Below are positions 35,866 to 41,103 of a DNA stretch of 41,103 nt, one piece after another; positions within the stretch are counted from its first letter, which is position 1, and each line of letters starts with the position of its first letter. Location of the stretch: assembly GCF_000258495.1 (NCBI RefSeq), contig NZ_AJLG01000018.1, forward strand, positions 1 to 41,103, given 5' to 3'. The notes below the pieces were generated by a model. That model was not told the DNA's origin and searched no databases. It was given only the letters and a program-made list of their open reading frames with translations. Source of the stretch: Pedobacter agri PB92 (lineage in GTDB: Bacteria > Bacteroidota > Bacteroidia > Sphingobacteriales > Sphingobacteriaceae). A program made the translations under genes and the position numbers.

Positions 35866-37605
35866 ATGAAAAAAATATTAATTACAGCGATGCTTCCTTT
35901 GGTATTCTTAGCCTGCAAGAAATCAGGAGGTTTGGAAGATAAAACTACAGGATTAACCGAAGAAGCTGTCTTTACCGATAGCGTTCAAACGAACAATTTT
36001 TTAAACAGAATTTATCTAGATGCCGGTTATACTTTTGGGCCATCACGTTTTAATTCGGCAGGAGGTTCTGGAAATACAGAATTGGCAACTGATAACGCTG
36101 AAGGAAATAATAACCTTTCAGTATGGGGAAATGCCTATGCACAAGGAACTATTGGTCCATCGAATGTTTTAACCGGTTTTGGTACTGATAAAGATTTTTG
36201 GACTACACCATACAAAAACATCCGTAGGGTTAACCTTTTACTAGAGAAAATTGGTGGTGCACCTTTCCACGAATCAACCAAAAAAAGAATGCGTGCGGAA
36301 GCCAGATTTTTAAGAGCATTTTATTACCAACATATGGTAATCGCCTTTGGGGGAATACCTTTGATTGGCGATCAGGTTTTTGGGATCAATGATATTATTA
36401 ACCTGCCAAGAAGTTCTTACGAAGACTGCGTTGCATACATGGTTTCAGAGTTAGATGCAGCAGCAGCCGATTTAGCCAATGTTACTTATAAAGATATTGA
36501 TTTTGGCCGGGTTACGGGAGGTGCTTGCTTGGCCTTAAAATCCAGGGTGTTGTTGTATGCAGCTAGTCCGCTCTTTAATGGTGGTGGGACGACCAAAAGT
36601 GCGGCAGTTGGCTATCCAGCATTTAATGCAAACAGGTGGCAACAAGCTGCCGATGCTGCCGAAGCTTTAATCAATACGAACCTGTATAGCTTAAATGTAG
36701 ATAACACTACGCGACCAGGAAATGGATTTTATCAGGTATTTTTAAAGCGTGTGAATACTGAATACATTTTCCAATACAACCGCCCGGCACAAAAAGAATT
36801 CGAAGCATATTATTTGCCGCCAACCCGTACGGGCGCATCGATTATGAAACCTACTCAAAGCTTGGTAGAAGCATTTCCGATGAGAGACGGTAAAGCAATC
36901 AGTGAAAGCAGCACGTACAATCCAAACGACCCTTATGTGAACAGAGATCCTCGTTTTGAATATTCTATTATTTACAATGGACTTTCCTACATCAATAATA
37001 GTTCAGTAAAAACGGTGGTGTACACCTACACCAGTACCGGTTCAACCATTGCAAATACCACTGCGGATGCTTATACGCCGAATAATCAGTTTACGGGGTA
37101 TTTCGGTCGGAAAATGTGTGATGAAAACATTTCGAATGGTTTATCGGCAACTACTGAAAGAGCCTGGCCGCTAATTCGATATGCTGAAATTTTATTAAAT
37201 TATGCGGAGGCGATTAATGAGGTGGGACAACCAGAAAAAGCTGTAGAAAAATTAGCGCTATTGAGAAATAGAGCGGGAATCTTGCCGGGTGCAGATGGCA
37301 GATATGGTATTAAAACAGGTATATCGGTTGCTGAACTGCGAACGTTAATTCGAAATGAGCGTAGAATTGAATTGGCTTTTGAAGACCACCGTTTTAATGA
37401 TATTAGAAGATGGAAAATAGCGTCTGCTGTACTTAAAGGCTTCAATAGCATTGATATCATTACACGTACAGGCACCAACACGTTTGTGCATACTGTCTCG
37501 AGGGCACCTCGACCATTAAATTTTAGAGATGCCATGTATCTTCTGCCTATTCCGCTATCTGAAATACAGAAAATGCCGATGATGGAGCAAAACCCAGGTT
37601 ACTAA
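35866..37605 (+). CDS. SusD-like lipoprotein, locus 2 second copy
   Basis: 579 residues. Lipoprotein signal with Cys17 (LVFLACKKS). SusD marks include MRAEARFLRAFYYQHMVIAF, GGIPLIGDQVFGINDIINLP, SRVLLYAASPLFNGGGTTK, RYAEILLNYAEAINEVGQPE and LIRNERRIELAFEDHRFNDI. It resembles SusD-2 closely in these blocks, which suggests the two pairs arose by duplication. Lies 8 bases after SusC-3. Confidence 0.96.
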   Translation: MKKILITAMLPLVFLACKKSGGLEDKTTGLTEEAVFTDSVQTNNFLNRIYLDAGYTFGPSRFNSAGGSGNTELATDNAEGNNNLSVWGNAYAQGTIGPSNVLTGFGTDKDFWTTPYKNIRRVNLLLEKIGGAPFHESTKKRMRAEARFLRAFYYQHMVIAFGGIPLIGDQVFGINDIINLPRSSYEDCVAYMVSELDAAAADLANVTYKDIDFGRVTGGACLALKSRVLLYAASPLFNGGGTTKSAAVGYPAFNANRWQQAADAAEALINTNLYSLNVDNTTRPGNGFYQVFLKRVNTEYIFQYNRPAQKEFEAYYLPPTRTGASIMKPTQSLVEAFPMRDGKAISESSTYNPNDPYVNRDPRFEYSIIYNGLSYINNSSVKTVVYTYTSTGSTIANTTADAYTPNNQFTGYFGRKMCDENISNGLSATTERAWPLIRYAEILLNYAEAINEVGQPEKAVEKLALLRNRAGILPGADGRYGIKTGISVAELRTLIRNERRIELAFEDHRFNDIRRWKIASAVLKGFNSIDIITRTGTNTFVHTVSRAPRPLNFRDAMYLLPIPLSEIQKMPMMEQNPGY

Positions 37606-37641
37606 TTTTTGGTCAGTTTTATATCTCTGAAAGATGGCAAG

Positions 37642-37671
37642 GGCAACGTATTAACGTTGCCTTTTGCTTTT
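37642..37671 (+). terminator. Terminator of locus 2
   Basis: GGCAACGT and ACGTTGCC pair around ATTA, followed by TTTTGCTTTTG. It lies 37 bases after the SusD-3 stop and separates locus 2 from the LacI gene. Confidence 0.85.
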
Positions 37672-37882
37672 GAAACAATTGAAGGTATAGATCATAGCAG
37701 GTTGCAATTATTTTCATCATCAAAAAAGTAAGCCTAAATGTATAGTTTTAAAATGGCGCCTTGGTTTTTCTTTGTGATGATAAAACAATGTATGGGGTTT
37801 TAGCGGCGTTTAATTTTAATGATTTAAATTGTAAATTTCATTCGAATTTCTTTATTTGTAGTTCAACCATAGACTAAATTGT

Positions 37883-38917
37883 ATGAAAAGTAATCAAGTA
37901 ACTATCGTAGATATTGCGAACGAATTAAAGATGTCAAAATCTACGGTTTCAAGAGCACTTACTGGCCACCCGAATGTTAAACCGGAAACAAGAGCCAAAG
38001 TAACCGAACTAGCAGAGAAACTTGATTACCAAAGAAATATGCTTTCCATCAGTTTAATTACCAATAAAACGAAAACCATTGGTATTGTCCTGCCCGATTT
38101 CTTTACATCTTTCTTTCCACAGGTGGTGGTAGGTGCCCAAGAAGAAGCCGCCAGGCAAGGTTACAGTGTCATCGTGTCGCAGTGCAATGAAAGTTATGAA
38201 ACCGAGGTCGCCAATTCGAAGGTAATGCTGGCCAATAGGGTAGATGGAGTAATGGTATCCCTAACGAAGGAAACCCTAAATTACGATCATTGGAAAGCTT
38301 TTATCAGAAAGAAAATTCCAGTCGTGTTCTTTAATCGCGTGTGCGAGGAGATGATGGTGCCAAAAGTCGTGGTGAACGATTATGATGCAGCATTTCAGGC
38401 GGTAAAACACCTCATTTCAATCGGTAAACGTAGAATTGCGCATTTGGCAGGACCAGCACAATTAGTGATCAGCCGCAAGCGAATGAATGGCTATCGCGAT
38501 GCGCTGATTAAAAATAACATTCCTATAGATGAAGATCTGATCATTGAGTTCGACTTGAACCTCACTAAAGTGAAAATGTACGTGAAGCATTTGTTAGGGA
38601 TGACCAATCCGCCTGATGCGATATTTGCGGTGAATGACCCAACGGCTATTGAAGCCATTCAGATCATCAAGCAATCAGGCAAACGCATTCCCGAGGATAT
38701 TGCAGTAGTGGGTTTTAGTGATAATTATGGTTCAAACTTTATCGAGCCAAGCCTGACTACGATTGCTCAACCAGTTAAAGAAATTGGGAAAACGGCGATG
38801 GAATTATTGTTAGGTTTAATGGATAAAGATATTTCGGAATGGAAGCCGTTAATTAAAACGCTTGATACTGAGTTGGTTGTTAGAAATTCTACCGTAAAGC
38901 AGGTGCTAGAGCAATAA
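37883..38917 (+). CDS. LacI-family transcriptional regulator
   Basis: 344 residues. N-terminal HTH and hinge: QVTIVDIANELKMSKSTVSR, ALTGHPNVKPETRAKVTELA and EKLDYQRN (residues 5-54), then a periplasmic-binding-protein-like sugar domain (TKTIGIVLPDFFTSFFPQVV, DGVMVSLTKET, GKRRIAHLAGPAQL, AIFAVNDPTAIEAIQIIKQS, IAVVGFSDNYGSNFIEPSLT). It senses a sugar or sugar acid and binds a palindromic operator. Candidate sites are the AACGTT pairs 20 bases downstream of its stop and 10 kb upstream before SusC-2. No sign of damage. Own promoter in 37672-37882 is not clear. Confidence 0.95.
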   Translation: MKSNQVTIVDIANELKMSKSTVSRALTGHPNVKPETRAKVTELAEKLDYQRNMLSISLITNKTKTIGIVLPDFFTSFFPQVVVGAQEEAARQGYSVIVSQCNESYETEVANSKVMLANRVDGVMVSLTKETLNYDHWKAFIRKKIPVVFFNRVCEEMMVPKVVVNDYDAAFQAVKHLISIGKRRIAHLAGPAQLVISRKRMNGYRDALIKNNIPIDEDLIIEFDLNLTKVKMYVKHLLGMTNPPDAIFAVNDPTAIEAIQIIKQSGKRIPEDIAVVGFSDNYGSNFIEPSLTTIAQPVKEIGKTAMELLLGLMDKDISEWKPLIKTLDTELVVRNSTVKQVLEQ

Positions 38918-38937
38918 GATACTAGGCCCTTATCGTA

Positions 38938-38968
38938 GGGAACGTTCCCAATTTTCGGGAGCGTTCCC
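38938..38968. promoter_or_regulatory. Bipartite palindrome upstream of FAD oxidoreductase gene (putative LacI site)
   Basis: GGGAACGTTCCC and GGGAGCGTTCCC with core centres 19 bp apart, the same arrangement as at 27889-27931. It starts 21 bases after the LacI stop and ends 83 bases before the ATG of the oxidoreductase gene, a fitting operator position. The hairpin could also act as a weak terminator of the LacI gene, but no T-run follows. Confidence 0.75.
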
Positions 38969-39051
38969 ATCATATTTTCAGTTTTCCCAAGCACCGATCT
39001 GTTGATAATAAAAAATATCTTCGAGCTGATAACTATTGCCCTAAACTAGTA

Positions 39052-41103
39052 ATGAAAAAAGAGCAGGCTTCGGCGAAACGAGATTTAAAAAAAATCAATT
39101 TAACGGCAGATTTAGTTGTTGCAGGCGGCGGACTTTCGGGTGTGTGTGCTGCAATTACAGCTGCCAGACAAGGTATAAAGGTACTTCTGTTACAAGATAG
39201 ACCCGTTTTGGGTGGCAACTCTTCAAGTGAGGTCAGGTTGTGGATCTTAGGTGCAACATCGCACATGGGCAATAACAACCGATGGGCTAGGGAAGGCGGT
39301 GTGATTGATGAAATTTTAGTTGAAAATACCTACAAAAATCCGGAGGGAAACCCAATGATTTTGGATATGATCTTATTGGATAAGGTGATTAAGGAAAGGA
39401 ATATTCAACTGCTTTTAAATACGGCTGTTTTTGAGATTGATAAAACAGCGGATCAAATCAAATCGATTACTGCTTTTTGCAGCCAGAACTCCACTTTGTA
39501 TCAGCTGGAGGCACCCTTGTTTTGCGATGCCACAGGCGATGGTATTGTCGGTTTTCTCGCTGGTGCTGCATTTCGAATGGGCGCCGAAAGTAAAGATGAG
39601 TTTGATGAAGGCATGGCGCCAACTGCAGAATATGGAGAGTTGTTGGGGCACTCTCTTTATTTCTACAGTAAAGATACTGGCCGGCCAGTGAAATTCACAC
39701 CGCCAAATTTTGCCTTAAGTGATATCAAGGAGATTCCGCGTTTTAAACAATTTAATGCAAATGAGTTTGGTTGTAAGCTATGGTGGGTAGAATATGGAGG
39801 CAGATTAGACACCGTTCATGATACTGAAAAAATTAAATGGGAACTTTGGAAAGTTGTTTACGGCATATGGAACCACATTAAAAATTCTGGAGAATTCCCT
39901 GAAGCAGAAAATTTGACATTAGAGTGGGTGGGCACCATTCCCGGCAAGCGTGAGAGTAGACGCTTTGAAGGTGATTATATCTTGACACAGAAAGATTTGG
40001 TTGAACAACGTCACCACGATGATGCGATTGCTTTTGGTGGCTGGTCGATAGATCTGCACCCGGCGGATGGTGTCTACAGCGAAAGACCGGGTTGTAATCA
40101 ATGGCATGGAAAAGGAATTTTCGAAATTCCATATCGTACATTATACAGCAGGAATATCAATAACTTATTTATCGCTGGTCGTATTATCAGTGTAAGCCAC
40201 GTGGCTTTCGGTGCAACTCGTGTAATGGCCACTTGTGCTTATATTGGTCAGGCGATCGGTATGGCTGCGGTATTATGTAAAAACGGAGGACTGCTGCCAA
40301 GGGACGTGCTGACCAACGGACACATCCAAGAATTACAGCAAAAATTATCTTTAAACGGGCAATACATTCCGGGCGTAACGATCAACGACGCTTTGGATTT
40401 AATTCCACGAAGCGAGATTTCCGTTTCAAGTACGCTAGATTTCAAAGGATTTGACCATGTCGATCTTTGGAAAACCTTAACAACTCCTTCTGCACAGCTT
40501 TTTCCTATGGTAAACGGCGAATTACCAGTATTTAACGTTGCCGTAAATGCAATCAAACCAACAACCTTAAAAGCATCTTTAAGAGTTAGTAAAAGACCGG
40601 GAGGTTTTACGCCAGATCAGACTTTAGCCACGAAGGAAATTAAAATTCAACCGGGTGAACAAGATATCAACCTTAATTTTGGCTTAAATTTGTCGAGAGC
40701 GAGCTATGTCTTTGTAGTTTTTGAAGCAAATGAAGCTATCCAACTCGGCTTTACAGAAAAACGGGTTACCGGAATTCTGTCGGTATTCAACTCAATAAAC
40801 AAAGCAGTTTCCAATTTTGGTAGGCAAATGCCTCCGGCAGATGCAGGTGTTGATGAATTCGAGTTCTGGTGTCCACAACGTAGACCACAGGGGCAAAATT
40901 TAGCGATTTCCCTAGCTGTATCTCAACCGGTTTTCGATAAATCAAACCTGACCAGCGGGATTGATAGGCCCGTTCGTCAGCCCAATGCTTGGGTGGCAGA
41001 TCCTGCTGATGCTTCGCCAAGTTTAAATTTTGAATGGGATGAGGTGAAGACAATTAAACAAATTGACTTATGGTTTGATACAGATTTTGATCAGTGTGTA
41101 CGT
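39052..41103 (+). CDS. FAD-dependent oxidoreductase (FAD_oxidored type), partial at window edge
   Basis: 684 codons open to the window end, no stop. Rossmann dinucleotide-binding motif LVVAGGGLSGVCAAITAARQ at about residues 24-43, followed by VLLLQDRPVLGGNSSSEVRL, the usual signature of PF12831 proteins found in glycan loci. Other family blocks: GDGIVGFLAGAAFRMGAES, TIPGKRESRRFEGDYILTQ, NNLFIAGRIISVSHVAFGA. From about residue 490 a beta-rich region follows that may bind carbohydrate or be part of a longer protein. No signal peptide is seen, so cytoplasmic action is likely. Such enzymes are thought to oxidise sugars or sugar derivatives, but a substrate cannot be named. Operator-like site upstream suggests control by LacI. 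Confidence 0.9.
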   Translation, partial: MKKEQASAKRDLKKINLTADLVVAGGGLSGVCAAITAARQGIKVLLLQDRPVLGGNSSSEVRLWILGATSHMGNNNRWAREGGVIDEILVENTYKNPEGNPMILDMILLDKVIKERNIQLLLNTAVFEIDKTADQIKSITAFCSQNSTLYQLEAPLFCDATGDGIVGFLAGAAFRMGAESKDEFDEGMAPTAEYGELLGHSLYFYSKDTGRPVKFTPPNFALSDIKEIPRFKQFNANEFGCKLWWVEYGGRLDTVHDTEKIKWELWKVVYGIWNHIKNSGEFPEAENLTLEWVGTIPGKRESRRFEGDYILTQKDLVEQRHHDDAIAFGGWSIDLHPADGVYSERPGCNQWHGKGIFEIPYRTLYSRNINNLFIAGRIISVSHVAFGATRVMATCAYIGQAIGMAAVLCKNGGLLPRDVLTNGHIQELQQKLSLNGQYIPGVTINDALDLIPRSEISVSSTLDFKGFDHVDLWKTLTTPSAQLFPMVNGELPVFNVAVNAIKPTTLKASLRVSKRPGGFTPDQTLATKEIKIQPGEQDINLNFGLNLSRASYVFVVFEANEAIQLGFTEKRVTGILSVFNSINKAVSNFGRQMPPADAGVDEFEFWCPQRRPQGQNLAISLAVSQPVFDKSNLTSGIDRPVRQPNAWVADPADASPSLNFEWDEVKTIKQIDLWFDTDFDQCVR
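41091..41103. repeat. Right copy of the 13-bp terminal inverted repeat
   Basis: TCAGTGTGTACGT at the very end, within the FAD oxidoreductase gene, mirrors bases 1-13. The match does not extend inward (next bases differ). Confidence 0.6.

Noticed and set aside
1..41103. Stop-codon recoding (TAA or TAG as sense)
   Set aside because: Neighbouring intact genes end normally at TAA, TAG and TGA, and the relevant genes also carry frameshifts elsewhere in the region; decay explains the stops better.
1..41103. Whole window as one transposon bounded by its terminal repeat
   Set aside because: Both ends lie inside open frames of ordinary families and no transposase or integrase gene is seen.

Overview
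The window looks like Bacteroidota, most likely a Pedobacter-type member of the Sphingobacteriaceae. Evidence: three SusC/SusD pairs, lipoproteins whose Cys is followed by Lys-Lys, a LytTR two-component pair, Bacteroidota-type -7 boxes (TAnnTTTG), no Shine-Dalgarno usage, and an imuA-imuB mutasome. The genus is inference from gene style; no marker gene is present.

Left part, 1-4.3 kb (minus strand): DNA-damage genes. imuA and imuB (cut by the window edge) each carry one excess base in an A8 tract that follows CC. Then come an intact SRAP (YedK/HMCES-type) gene with a small partner gene, and a DUF6602-like gene with two in-frame TAA codons.

4.5-19.6 kb: accessory DNA with many decayed genes. 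It holds an Mrr-like nuclease fragment, an odd tRNA with UAA anticodon and its terminator, a HEPN-type protein, an interval with six copies of CTACTAG, several small membrane or secreted proteins (one with a six-Cys, Ala-rich exported domain), a cold-shock-like gene and its relic, an excisionase-type HTH protein, a DUF5694 lipoprotein, a TetR regulator, a Cache-like sensor fragment, a LytS/LytTR pair, a DUF4440-like/lipoprotein pair and a broken sigma-70 gene. At least ten genes here carry nonsense codons or single-base frameshifts.

Right part, 19.9-41.1 kb (plus strand): all genes intact. Locus 1 is SusC-SusD-SusE-like-DUF4832 glycosidase-like lipoprotein, preceded by a 36-codon leader ORF and closed by a strong terminator. 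Locus 2 is SusC-SusD-SusC-SusD, closed by a terminator, followed by a LacI regulator and an FAD-dependent oxidoreductase that runs off the edge. Two copies of one bipartite palindrome (AACGTT cores 19 bp apart) lie upstream of locus 2 and upstream of the oxidoreductase gene. They probably bind the LacI protein and tie the second locus and the oxidoreductase into one regulon for uptake and breakdown of an unidentified glycan.

The first and last 13 bases of the window are exact reverse complements although both lie inside genes. This may only reflect how the window was cut.
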